DNA of 8,474 bases from Mycobacterium sp. (lineage in GTDB: Bacteria; Actinomycetota; Actinomycetes; Mycobacteriales; Mycobacteriaceae): positions 1 through 8,474 of the forward strand of contig JAHBAP020000373.1 in NCBI GenBank assembly GCA_018500005.2, given 5' to 3'. The notes beneath the pieces were generated by a model. The model saw only the letters and a list, made by a program, of their open reading frames with translations, was not told the origin of the DNA and ran no database searches. Shown in pieces: positions 1 to 5,833 of the stretch. The position numbers and the translations under genes are program-made. The stretch's first letter is position 1; each line of letters opens with the position of its first letter.

Positions 1-2175
1 CACGTCCCTGGACTCCGCCCGGGGCAACGCCGGGTGGAACGGCGAGACATCGGTGTGCAGGGGCGCCAGGGTCTTCTTCAGCGCCGCCAGATCCTTTTCG
101 GTGAAGCCGGTTCCGACCCGGCCGATGAAGCGAAGGCCGCCGTCCTCGGGTATGCCGAGCAGCAGGGCACCGATGCCGCTGGAACGACCGCCCTCACCCT
201 TGCGCCACCCGCCGATCACCGCCTCCTGGGTGTTCCAGTTCTTGTCCTTGATCCACGACGACGATCGCCGCCCCGGCTGGTAGGTGGAGTCCCATTTCTT
301 GGCGACCACTCCTTCCCAATGGCGTCGGCGCGAGTAGGCCAGCGCCGCGGGCCCGTCGCCGTCGAGCAGATCGGGCACGACGAGACCCGTTGCCGCACTG
401 AAGGTTTCCAGCACCCTTCGGCGATCCCGGTACTTGGCCCGCATCAGGGAACGCCCATCGAGGCTGAGGATGTCGAAGGCCCAGAACTCGATTCGACTGG
501 CGCGGGCTCGGTTCTGCATCTCGCCGAAGCTCGGAACGCCGCGCGAATCGAGGGCCACCACCTCGCCGTCGAGGATGACGTGGTGCTCGCCCAGGGCGGC
601 GGCCAACGTCTGCAACTGCGGGAATTCGCCGGTGACGTCGCGGCCGTTGCGGGTCTGCAGTTGCAAACGGCCGTGCTCGGCCTTAACCAGCAGTCGGTAG
701 CCGTCGAACTTTCCCTCGAAGGCCCACTGCGCCGAGGTCAGCTTGTCGACCGATCCCAAGGTCGCCAACATTGGCGCGATATCGCGAACATGATCTGCGT
801 GCTGCTCTTTCATCCGGTGCACCAGCCACTGGTCGCCGTCGGTCTGGATGAGGGCGTAGCGGCCCGAGATCCGTTGGCCCCGAAGGTCGACGATCACCTC
901 CCCGCCCTTGGCCGCCGACCCGACGTTGAACTTCTCGGCGCTATAGGTGCCAGCGTCCCAGATCGTGACCTTCCCCCCGCCGTATTCGCCCTTCGGGATG
1001 GTTCCCTCGAAGGCGGCGTACTCCAATGGGTGGTCCTCGGTGTGCACGGCGAGGTGGTTGACCGCCCTCCCAGAATCTGACGACGTATCCGGCAGGTTCT
1101 TGGGAACCGCCCAGGACACCAGAACCCCGTCGCGCTCAAGCCGGAAGTCGTAGTGCAGTCGGCGCGCCCGGTGTTGCTGGATGACGAAGCAATTGCCATC
1201 TCCCAGGGCGGGTGTGACTGCGGGCGTGGCCGCGGGAACCGGTTCGGGCGTCTTGGCCGCATCACGCATGCTGCGGTATTTGGTCAGTTCATCGGCGGGC
1301 CGCCCGTCGAGCCCGGCCAGCAGGTCGCCGTACTGGGCCATCCGCGCCAACACCTGCTCGTAAGTCAACTGCTCAAGGCCGGGATCGCCGATTTCGTCCC
1401 AGGTTCGCGGCGCGGCAACCGTCGGGGTCTGGCGCCCGCGCAACGAGTACGGCGCGATGGTGGTCTTGGCGGCGTTGTTCTGGCTCCAGTCCAGAAACAC
1501 CTTGCCGGCCCGCCGACTCCTGGTCATGGTGGCGGTCACCAGGGCGGGCATGCTCTGCTCCAACTGCTGGGCGACCTTGCGGGCCAGCACCGCCGCACCG
1601 GCGCTGCCGATCGGTTCGGTGAGCGGTGCGTACAGATGCAGACCCTTGCTGCCGCTGGTGAGCGGTAAGACCGGCAGGCCGATATCGTCCATCAGTTCGC
1701 GCACCGCATACGCCACCTCGCCCAACTGACCCATGCTGACGCCCTCACCGGGATCGAGGTCGAACACCAACCGATTCGCGGGTCCGGGCCGCCCGTCGGG
1801 ACCGAATCGCCATTGCGGCACATGGACTTCCAGTGCCGCCTGCTGGGCGATCCAGGCCAGTGCCGTCGAGCTGTCGATAACCGGATAGACGGTGTCACCG
1901 GAGCGGTGCGTGAGCGTGCCGCGGTGCAACCAAGACGGCGCCGACTTGGCGAGTTCCTTCTCGAAGAACGCCGTGCCGTCCACCCCGTTGGGCCACCGCT
2001 TACGGGTCGCGGGGCGGCCGGCGATATGCGGCAACATCACCTCGGCGATGCCGGTGTAGTAACGGAAAACGTCGGCCTTGGTGGTTCCGGTGGCCGGGTA
2101 GAGCACCTTGTCGGGGTTGGTCAGCGTGACCACCGCGCCACTGGTCGCGCCCGGCGGCCACACTTCGTTCACCAT
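1..2175 (-). CDS. ligD: ATP-dependent DNA ligase LigD (polymerase-phosphoesterase-ligase fusion), 3' end outside window
   Basis: This is the multifunctional end-joining enzyme that works with Ku. It fills gaps, trims 3' ends and seals double-strand breaks. Reading from ATG at 2175 leftward, 725 codons are open to the window edge. The N-terminal primase/polymerase domain (about residues 15-305) carries the metal-binding DLD at 139-141 and a later Asp at 229. The phosphoesterase domain (about 325-455) keeps H335, H341, D343, R345, H382 and Y386, matching the catalytic set known from Pseudomonas LigD. The ligase domain has motif I EGKFDGYR with Lys489 as the adenylated lysine, and EGVVAKK plus WIKDK near 621-645. 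The domain order is the mycobacterial one. M. tuberculosis LigD is 759 residues, so roughly 35-40 C-terminal residues are missing. No Shine-Dalgarno precedes the ATG, and a -10-like TAATAC ends six bases upstream, so the mRNA may be leaderless. No frameshift was seen in a full manual translation. Confidence 0.97.
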   Translation of the reverse strand, partial: MVNEVWPPGATSGAVVTLTNPDKVLYPATGTTKADVFRYYTGIAEVMLPHIAGRPATRKRWPNGVDGTAFFEKELAKSAPSWLHRGTLTHRSGDTVYPVIDSSTALAWIAQQAALEVHVPQWRFGPDGRPGPANRLVFDLDPGEGVSMGQLGEVAYAVRELMDDIGLPVLPLTSGSKGLHLYAPLTEPIGSAGAAVLARKVAQQLEQSMPALVTATMTRSRRAGKVFLDWSQNNAAKTTIAPYSLRGRQTPTVAAPRTWDEIGDPGLEQLTYEQVLARMAQYGDLLAGLDGRPADELTKYRSMRDAAKTPEPVPAATPAVTPALGDGNCFVIQQHRARRLHYDFRLERDGVLVSWAVPKNLPDTSSDSGRAVNHLAVHTEDHPLEYAAFEGTIPKGEYGGGKVTIWDAGTYSAEKFNVGSAAKGGEVIVDLRGQRISGRYALIQTDGDQWLVHRMKEQHADHVRDIAPMLATLGSVDKLTSAQWAFEGKFDGYRLLVKAEHGRLQLQTRNGRDVTGEFPQLQTLAAALGEHHVILDGEVVALDSRGVPSFGEMQNRARASRIEFWAFDILSLDGRSLMRAKYRDRRRVLETFSAATGLVVPDLLDGDGPAALAYSRRRHWEGVVAKKWDSTYQPGRRSSSWIKDKNWNTQEAVIGGWRKGEGGRSSGIGALLLGIPEDGGLRFIGRVGTGFTEKDLAALKKTLAPLHTDVSPFHPALPRAESRDV

Positions 2176-2181
2176 GCCACG

Positions 2182-2187
2182 GTATTA
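2182..2187 (-). promoter_or_regulatory. Candidate -10 element for leaderless ligD
   Basis: On the minus strand TAATAC is followed by six bases and then the ligD ATG, so initiation seven bases after the hexamer would fall on the A of ATG. The last base of the hexamer is C instead of the preferred T, and no TTGACA-like -35 is visible. Mycobacteria use many leaderless transcripts with poorly conserved -35 regions. No Shine-Dalgarno lies before this ATG, which fits a leaderless start. Confidence 0.35.
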
Positions 2188-2196
2188 CCCGCTTGA

Positions 2197-2202
2197 TACC
2201 GT
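2197..2202 (+). promoter_or_regulatory. Candidate -10 element for the first small secreted gene
   Basis: TACCGT fits the TANNNT pattern of mycobacterial SigA -10 elements and ends six bases before the ATG at 2209, giving a possible leaderless start. It lies inside the right arm of the inverted repeat, so a factor bound to that repeat would block it. There is no recognisable -35 and no Shine-Dalgarno. Confidence 0.3.
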
Positions 2203-2208
2203 GGCCCC

Positions 2209-2529
2209 ATGATCCGTGTGCTGGCTGTGGTTCTTACGGCGATGGCGCTCGCCACAGCACCCGCGGCCCAGGCCGACCCCCAGGACCTCGAACCGGAGTG
2301 CAGCAGTGGTCAGGTCGCCCAGACCGGCGAATGCACAACCGAGACGATCGTCGGAAGAGCGGGGGGCCGGGCCATCCCGTTGGGCAACTTTCCGGGAGCA
2401 AACCCAAATATCCCACCGGGCCTGACTCCCACCAACCTGCCGGTGCTCCTGCCGTTGGGGCTCACTCCGCGCAACCTGCCCACCGTTCTGCCGTTGGGCC
2501 TGACGCCGCAAAACCTTCCGGTCAGCTAA
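2209..2529 (+). CDS. Small secreted protein with a C-terminal 13-residue Pro/Leu repeat
   Basis: This is a 106-residue protein of unknown function, exported by the look of its N-terminus. Residues 1-22 form a signal peptide: short basic start, hydrophobic stretch rich in Ala, Leu and Val, and an AQA cleavage site before DP. The mature part has two cysteines (31 and 42) that could form a disulfide. A low-complexity tail follows in which a GLTPxNLP block recurs at residues 71, 84 and 97, a 13-residue period of roughly two and a half copies visible in the DNA at about 2419-2526. The gene lies between divergent ligD and ku, 30 bases ahead of ku and on its strand. M. tuberculosis ligD and ku, as I recall them, have no gene between them. 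I do not recognise a named family. The signal peptide, stop and spacing make it credible as a gene. Confidence 0.8.
   Translation: MIRVLAVVLTAMALATAPAAQADPQDLEPECSSGQVAQTGECTTETIVGRAGGRAIPLGNFPGANPNIPPGLTPTNLPVLLPLGLTPRNLPTVLPLGLTPQNLPVS
2419..2526 (+). repeat. In-frame 39-bp tandem repeat coding GLTPxNLP units
   Basis: Three successive units of the small secreted protein repeat the pattern GLTPxNLP, with a two- to three-residue variable linker and PL before the next G. The period is 13 residues, or 39 bases. The copies are diverged at synonymous positions (GGGCTCACTCCG against GGCCTGACGCCG), so the duplication is not recent. Confidence 0.65.
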
Positions 2530-2547
2530 ACAACGGCAATTCCTGGG

Positions 2548-2553
2548 CATACT
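2548..2553 (+). promoter_or_regulatory. Candidate -10 element for leaderless ku
   Basis: CATACT differs from TATACT by one base, keeps the critical A at position 2 and T at position 6, and ends six bases before the ku ATG at 2560. No Shine-Dalgarno precedes ku, so a leaderless transcript starting at the ATG is plausible. The element lies in the 30-bp gap after the small secreted gene and could give ku its own promoter. No clear -35 is visible. Confidence 0.4.
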
Positions 2554-2559
2554 GATCCC

Positions 2560-3519
2560 ATGCGTTCCATCTGGAAGGGTTCGGTCGCCTTCGGACTCGT
2601 CAACGTCCCGGTGAAGGTTTACAGCGCCACCGAGGACCACGACCTGAAGTTCCACCAGGTGCACGCCAAGGACAACGGCCGCATCCAGTACCGGCGGGTG
2701 TGCAGCGAGTGCGGTGAGGTGGTCGAATACCGCGATATCGCCAAGGCCTACGAGTCCGACACCGGGCAGACCGTGGTCATCACCGACGAGGACATCGCCA
2801 CCCTGCCCGAGGAGCGCAGCCACGAGATCAGCGTGCTGGAGTTCGTCCCGGCCGGCGATATCGACCCGCTGATGTACGACAAGAGCTACTACCTGGAGCC
2901 GGACGGTAAATCGGCGAAATCCTATGTGCTGCTTGCCAAAGCGCTCAGCGAGACCGATCGGGTAGCGATCGTCCATTTCGCGCTGCGCAACAAGACGCGG
3001 TTGGCGGCACTACGGGTCAAGGACTTCTCCAAGCGCAACGTGATGGTGGTCCACACGCTGCTGTGGCCCGACGAGATCCGCGACCCGGACTTCCCGGCAC
3101 TGGACGCCGACATAGAGGTCCGCGCCCCCGAGTTGAAAATGGCCGGCCAGGTGGTCGAGTCGATGGCCGACGACTTCCACCCCGAGCAGTACACCGACAC
3201 CTATCAGGAGCAGTTACAGGAACTCGTCGACGCCAAGTTGTCCGGCGGGGAGGCCTTCACGACCGCCGAGGCGCCGGCGAAACTCGACGAGACCGACGAC
3301 GTCTCCGACCTGCTGGCCAAACTCGAGGCCAGTGTCCGACGCCGCCGTGAGGAACGGGAGAACCGCGAAACCACGGCCGTTGCCGATCCCGCACCAGCGA
3401 AGGCCGCCGCCAAGAAGGCTCCGGCCAAGGCGGCGGCGAAGACTGTGGCGGCGAAGGCTGTGGCGGCGAAGAAGGCACCGGCCAAAGCCGCCCCGCGCAA
3501 GGCGCCCGCCAAAAAATAG
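2560..3519 (+). CDS. ku: Non-homologous end-joining protein Ku with lysine-rich C-terminal tail
   Basis: Bacterial Ku forms a homodimeric ring that threads onto DNA ends and recruits LigD. The 319-residue product opens with the typical MRSIWKGSVAFGLVNVPVKVY and carries the conserved cysteine pair C48-x2-C51. The core beta-barrel region runs to about residue 255, followed by a charged helical stretch (about 255-272). The last 44 residues (276-319) consist almost only of Lys, Ala and Pro with 12 lysines, resembling histone-like PAKKA tails. M. tuberculosis Ku (273 residues) lacks such a tail; M. smegmatis Ku is similarly long, and tails of this type are known to strengthen DNA binding. The partner ligD is divergent and only about 385 bp away, so the two-gene repair system is intact here. 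Confidence 0.97.
   Translation: MRSIWKGSVAFGLVNVPVKVYSATEDHDLKFHQVHAKDNGRIQYRRVCSECGEVVEYRDIAKAYESDTGQTVVITDEDIATLPEERSHEISVLEFVPAGDIDPLMYDKSYYLEPDGKSAKSYVLLAKALSETDRVAIVHFALRNKTRLAALRVKDFSKRNVMVVHTLLWPDEIRDPDFPALDADIEVRAPELKMAGQVVESMADDFHPEQYTDTYQEQLQELVDAKLSGGEAFTTAEAPAKLDETDDVSDLLAKLEASVRRRREERENRETTAVADPAPAKAAAKKAPAKAAAKTVAAKAVAAKKAPAKAAPRKAPAKK
3433..3471 (+). repeat. 15-bp tandem repeat in the ku lysine-rich tail
   Basis: Two units of GCGGCGAAGRCTGTG (3433-3447 and 3448-3462) differ at one base and are followed by a partial third copy (3463-3471). Each unit codes a five-residue block (AAKTV, AAKAV). In-frame repeats like this allow the tail length to vary between strains. Confidence 0.75.
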
Positions 3520-3530
3520 AACACGTTACA
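3517..3530. promoter_or_regulatory. Candidate TetR-family (KstR-like) operator upstream of the SDR operon
   Basis: TAGAACACGTTACA fits the pattern TNNAACNNGTTNNA, the core reported for the mycobacterial lipid/cholesterol regulator KstR. The first three bases are the ku stop codon, and the site lies 75 bp before the SDR start. A second short palindrome, GAACGGTTC, follows at 3531-3539. Symmetry and position are seen directly; assignment to KstR is inference, since other TetR-family proteins use similar sequences. Confidence 0.4.
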
Positions 3531-3572
3531 GAACGGTTCGATTTTCGGGTTCAGTCGGACCGGCCACCTTGT

Positions 3573-3578
3573 TACGGT
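3573..3578 (+). promoter_or_regulatory. Candidate -10 element for the SDR operon
   Basis: TACGGT matches TANNNT and lies 27 bp before the GTG start in the only sizeable gap (86 bp) between ku and the SDR gene. That would leave a leader of about 20 nt containing the ribosome binding site. No strong -35 is present at the expected distance (TTCAGT at about 3550 is the nearest). No convincing intrinsic terminator for ku was seen in this gap. Confidence 0.3.
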
Positions 3579-3605
3579 GATCGTTGACATTGGAAGAGGG
3601 GCCGC

Positions 3606-4397
3606 GTGATCCTGGACAAGTTCCGCCTGGACGGACAAGTAGCCGTAGTCACCGGGGCCGGGCGTGGCCTGGGAGCCGCGATCGCGGTCGCCTTCGCCGA
3701 AGTCGGCGCCGATGTCGTCATCGCCGCGAGAACGCAATCCGACCTCGAGGCGGTCGCCGCTCAGGTCGAGGCCACCGGTCGCCGGGCACATATCGTCGTC
3801 GCCGACCTGGCCCAACCGGAGAAGACCGCCGAACTTGCCGCGGTGGCCGTGGACGCGTTCGGCCGACTCGACATCGTCGTCAACAATGTCGGCGGCAGTA
3901 TGCCCAACACCCTGATGACCACCTCGGTCAAGGACATGCGGGACGCCTTCACCTTCAACGTGCTGACCGCCCACGCACTGACCGTCGCCGCGGTCCCGTT
4001 GATGCTCGAACATTCCGGCGGCGGCAACATCATCAACATCAGTTCCACCATGGGCCGACTGGCCGGCCGTGGCTTTGCCGCCTACAGCACCGCGAAAGCC
4101 GCACTGGCGCACTACACCCGGCTCACCGCACTGGATCTGTGCCCGCGGATCCGGGTCAACGCGATCGCACCCGGCTCGATCATGACCTCGGCGCTGGAGA
4201 TCGTGGCCTCCAACGACGCACTGCGCGAACCGATGGAGAAGGCGACACCGCTGCGCCGTCTCGGTGAGCCCGAGGACATCGCCGCCGCGGCCGTCCATCT
4301 CGCCTCTCCGGCGGGCAGCTTCCTGACCGGGAAGATGCTCGAGGTCGACGGCGGACTGATCGTGCCCAACCTCGATTTGCCCATCCCCGACCTGTGA
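3606..4397 (+). CDS. Short-chain dehydrogenase/reductase (SDR family), Rv0927c-like
   Basis: This is an NAD(P)-dependent oxidoreductase of the classical SDR family, 263 residues, presumably cytoplasmic; the substrate is unknown. The Rossmann glycine motif TGAGRGLG is at residues 16-23. An Arg-containing loop after the second strand (AART, 40-43) leans towards NADP. D67 is the adenine-contacting Asp, NNVG (93-96) replaces the usual NNAG, N118 is present, and the catalytic Ser147, Tyr160 and Lys164 (YSTAK) are intact. VNAIAPG at 184-190 is the usual SDR motif. The start is GTG with a purine-rich AGAGGGG at 3595-3601. Length and context match M. tuberculosis Rv0927c, which is also followed by an Rv0926c-type gene. 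The next gene starts 31 bp downstream, so the two are probably one operon. Confidence 0.93.
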   Translation: MILDKFRLDGQVAVVTGAGRGLGAAIAVAFAEVGADVVIAARTQSDLEAVAAQVEATGRRAHIVVADLAQPEKTAELAAVAVDAFGRLDIVVNNVGGSMPNTLMTTSVKDMRDAFTFNVLTAHALTVAAVPLMLEHSGGGNIINISSTMGRLAGRGFAAYSTAKAALAHYTRLTALDLCPRIRVNAIAPGSIMTSALEIVASNDALREPMEKATPLRRLGEPEDIAAAAVHLASPAGSFLTGKMLEVDGGLIVPNLDLPIPDL

Positions 4398-4416
4398 CCC
4401 ATCCCTGAACTCGACT

Positions 4417-4421
4417 AGGAG
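4417..4421 (+). promoter_or_regulatory. Ribosome binding site of the DapB-like gene
   Basis: AGGAG is separated by seven bases from the ATG at 4429. It fixes the start of the downstream gene and shows independent translation initiation within the SDR transcript. Confidence 0.7.
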
Positions 4422-4428
4422 TGCCGCC

Positions 4429-5511
4429 ATGACCAAGCCCATTCGCGTCGCGCAGATCGGCACCGGAAACGTCGGCGCTCATGCCTTGCGGTCCGTGATC
4501 GCGAATCCTGCCTACGAACTCACCGCGGTCTGGGTGTCCTCGGAGAGCAAGGCCGGCAAGGACGCCGCCGAACTCGTCGGCCTCCACACTCCCACCGGGG
4601 TGCTGGCCACCACCGACCTCGACGCGGTGCTCGCGACCAACCCAGATTGCGCCGTCTACAACGCGATGGCGGACAACCGTCTGATGGAGGCCCTCGAGGA
4701 CTACCGGCGCATCCTGGCCGCCGGGGTCAACGTCGTCGGCAGCGGCCCGGTGTTTCTACAGTGGCCGTGGCAGGTGATTCCCGACGAGATGATCAAGCCC
4801 ATCGAAGACGCTGCGCAACTTGGGAAGTCGAGTGTCTTCGTCAACGGGATCGATCCCGGTTTCGCCAACGACCTGGTCCCGCTGGCCCTGATGGGGACCT
4901 GCCAGAGCATCGAACAGGTGCGCTGTATGGAGATCGTCAACTATGCGACCTACGACAGTGCGACGGTGATGTTCGACGTGATGGGTTTCGGCAAGCCGAT
5001 GGACGAGATCCCGATGCTGTTACAGCCCGGGGTGCTCAGCATCGGCTGGGGCTCGGTGGTGCGGCAGTTGGCGGCCGGCCTCGGCGTGGAACTCGACGGC
5101 CTGGAGGAGATGTACCTCCGCGAACCCGCGCCGGAGGACTTCGACATCGCCTCGGGCCATATCGCCAAAGGCACTGCGGCCGCGCTGCGATTCGAGGTCA
5201 TCGGACTGGTCGACGGGGCACCGGCGGTGGTGCTCGAACACATCACCCGACTGCGCGACGACCTCTGCCCGGAGTGGCCGCAGCCAGCCCAGCCCGGCGG
5301 CAACTACCGCATCGAGATCACCGGTGAACCGTGCTACGCACTGGACCTGTGCCTGTCCAGTCCGAACGGCGACCACAACCATGCGGGGGTGCTGGCCACC
5401 GCCACCCGCATCGTCAACGCCATCCCGGCCGTGGTGGCCGCCAAGCCCGGAATCTGCACCACTCTGGACCTTCCACTGGTGACCGGCAAGGGCTTGTACG
5501 CTGCTCCTTAG
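4429..5511 (+). CDS. NAD(P)-binding dihydrodipicolinate-reductase-like protein, Rv0926c-like
   Basis: This 360-residue protein has an N-terminal Rossmann fold with GTGNVG at residues 11-16. The overall layout resembles the DapB N-terminal-domain family, whose better-known members include 2,4-diaminopentanoate dehydrogenase. A conserved-looking NGIDPGFANDLVP block lies at 139-151, where this family turns into its C-terminal substrate domain. It should be an NAD(P)-dependent dehydrogenase or reductase, but the substrate cannot be read from the sequence. True DapB is about 245-270 residues, so this is not the lysine-pathway enzyme. Start and reading frame are secure because of AGGAG seven bases upstream. 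It follows the SDR gene by 31 bp, the same pair as Rv0927c-Rv0926c in M. tuberculosis, which points to a shared two-step redox pathway. Confidence 0.88.
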   Translation: MTKPIRVAQIGTGNVGAHALRSVIANPAYELTAVWVSSESKAGKDAAELVGLHTPTGVLATTDLDAVLATNPDCAVYNAMADNRLMEALEDYRRILAAGVNVVGSGPVFLQWPWQVIPDEMIKPIEDAAQLGKSSVFVNGIDPGFANDLVPLALMGTCQSIEQVRCMEIVNYATYDSATVMFDVMGFGKPMDEIPMLLQPGVLSIGWGSVVRQLAAGLGVELDGLEEMYLREPAPEDFDIASGHIAKGTAAALRFEVIGLVDGAPAVVLEHITRLRDDLCPEWPQPAQPGGNYRIEITGEPCYALDLCLSSPNGDHNHAGVLATATRIVNAIPAVVAAKPGICTTLDLPLVTGKGLYAAP

Positions 5512-5525
5512 GGGTCGGTCCCCGG

Positions 5526-5546
5526 CCCACGGAGGACAACCGTGGG
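5526..5546. repeat. 7-bp stem-loop exposing a Shine-Dalgarno sequence
   Basis: CCCACGG (5526-5532) and CCGTGGG (5540-5546) are perfect complements around the loop AGGACAA, which with the stem spells GGAGGACA. In RNA this would put a ribosome-binding-like sequence in a hairpin loop just ahead of the start region of the second small secreted gene. Its CCACGG/CCGTGG arms also occur in the inverted repeat before the first small secreted gene. Confidence 0.5.
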
Positions 5547-5571
5547 GAGGACACCATGGGGAGGACACCAT
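5544..5571 (+). repeat. 14-bp perfect tandem duplication of an RBS plus start codon
   Basis: GGGGAGGACACCAT occurs twice head to tail (5544-5557 and 5558-5571). Each copy contains a strong Shine-Dalgarno (GGGGAGGA) and is completed by G into an ATG, at 5556 and 5570. The ATG at 5556 opens a 10-codon ORF ending TGA at 5586-5588. The ATG at 5570 opens the secreted protein. Because 14 is not a multiple of three, the two starts are in different frames. Confidence 0.85.
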
Positions 5572-5830
5572 GGCGTGCAGGCTGCTGATGGCGCTGGGGG
5601 TGGCGATAGCCGCTCCGGCAGTTCTGGCTCTGGCGCCGGCGGTCCCGGCGTCGGCGGTGCCGGACTGCACCGACACCGCCCCCAACACCCGGACCTGCGT
5701 GACACCCGGTCACACCGCAATCACCACCTCCCCCAACCCGGCGTTGACTAATCCCTCTTCCGGATGGGGATACGGCTGGGGCACACCGATTTTCGGTCTG
5801 GGCGGCGGCGGCATCTGGATTGGTTTGTAG
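5570..5830 (+). CDS. Small secreted protein with Gly/aromatic-rich C-terminus
   Basis: This is an 86-residue exported protein of unknown function. Residues 1-29 are a signal peptide: MACR, then a long Ala/Leu/Val stretch, ending ASA before VP. The mature domain begins PDC and has cysteines at 33 and 43, followed by a TSPNPALTNPSS linker. The tail (about 65-86) is rich in Gly, Trp and Tyr and ends in IWIGL. The layout (signal peptide, PxC, nine or ten residues, C, low-complexity tail) is the same as in the other small secreted protein here, but the sequences are not similar elsewhere. The start ATG at 5570 has GGGGAGGA four bases upstream. The TAG stop is in frame with, and adjacent to, the mntH reading frame, so the two genes are probably cotranslated or coupled. 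Confidence 0.75.
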   Translation: MACRLLMALGVAIAAPAVLALAPAVPASAVPDCTDTAPNTRTCVTPGHTAITTSPNPALTNPSSGWGYGWGTPIFGLGGGGIWIGL

Positions 5831-5833
5831 ACC

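Larger units (their letters stand above)
2176..2205. repeat. Perfect 10-bp inverted repeat filling the divergent ligD / secreted-protein spacer
   Basis: The arms are GCCACGGTAT (2176-2185) and ATACCGTGGC (2196-2205), with a 10-nt centre. The left arm touches the ligD start codon (2175) and the right arm ends three bases before the ATG of the small secreted gene (2209). The repeat could be an operator for a dimeric regulator or a hairpin at the mRNA 5' end. The arms also hold the best -10 candidates for both genes. The symmetry is seen directly; any function is inferred. Confidence 0.7.

Noticed and set aside
34..1080. 348-codon plus-strand frame opposite ligD
   Set aside because: The minus strand carries uninterrupted LigD with all three catalytic domains. 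The plus-strand frame, and the similar one at 1153-1668, are shadows.
3520..3605. Rho-independent terminator after ku
   Set aside because: Only short palindromes (GAACGGTTC) are present, without a GC-rich stem followed by T residues.
4399..4404. CCATCC before the DapB-like gene (another copy at 7132)
   Set aside because: Neither has CCGAAT 15-18 bp downstream, so neither resembles a SigK promoter.
3204..4463. 419-codon minus-strand frame across the ku tail and SDR
   Set aside because: It lies opposite two secure genes with intact motifs, has low-complexity composition and no plausible domain.
5511..5523. GGGG-TCGGT-CCCC as a terminator after the DapB-like gene
   Set aside because: The stem is only four base pairs with no U-run, and a well-formed ribosome binding site follows closely, so readthrough is more likely.
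5828..5830. Secreted protein and MntH as one readthrough fusion
   Set aside because: They share a frame, but a cleaved signal peptide would place the MntH N-terminus outside the membrane, contrary to the known Nramp topology. Reinitiation is simpler.
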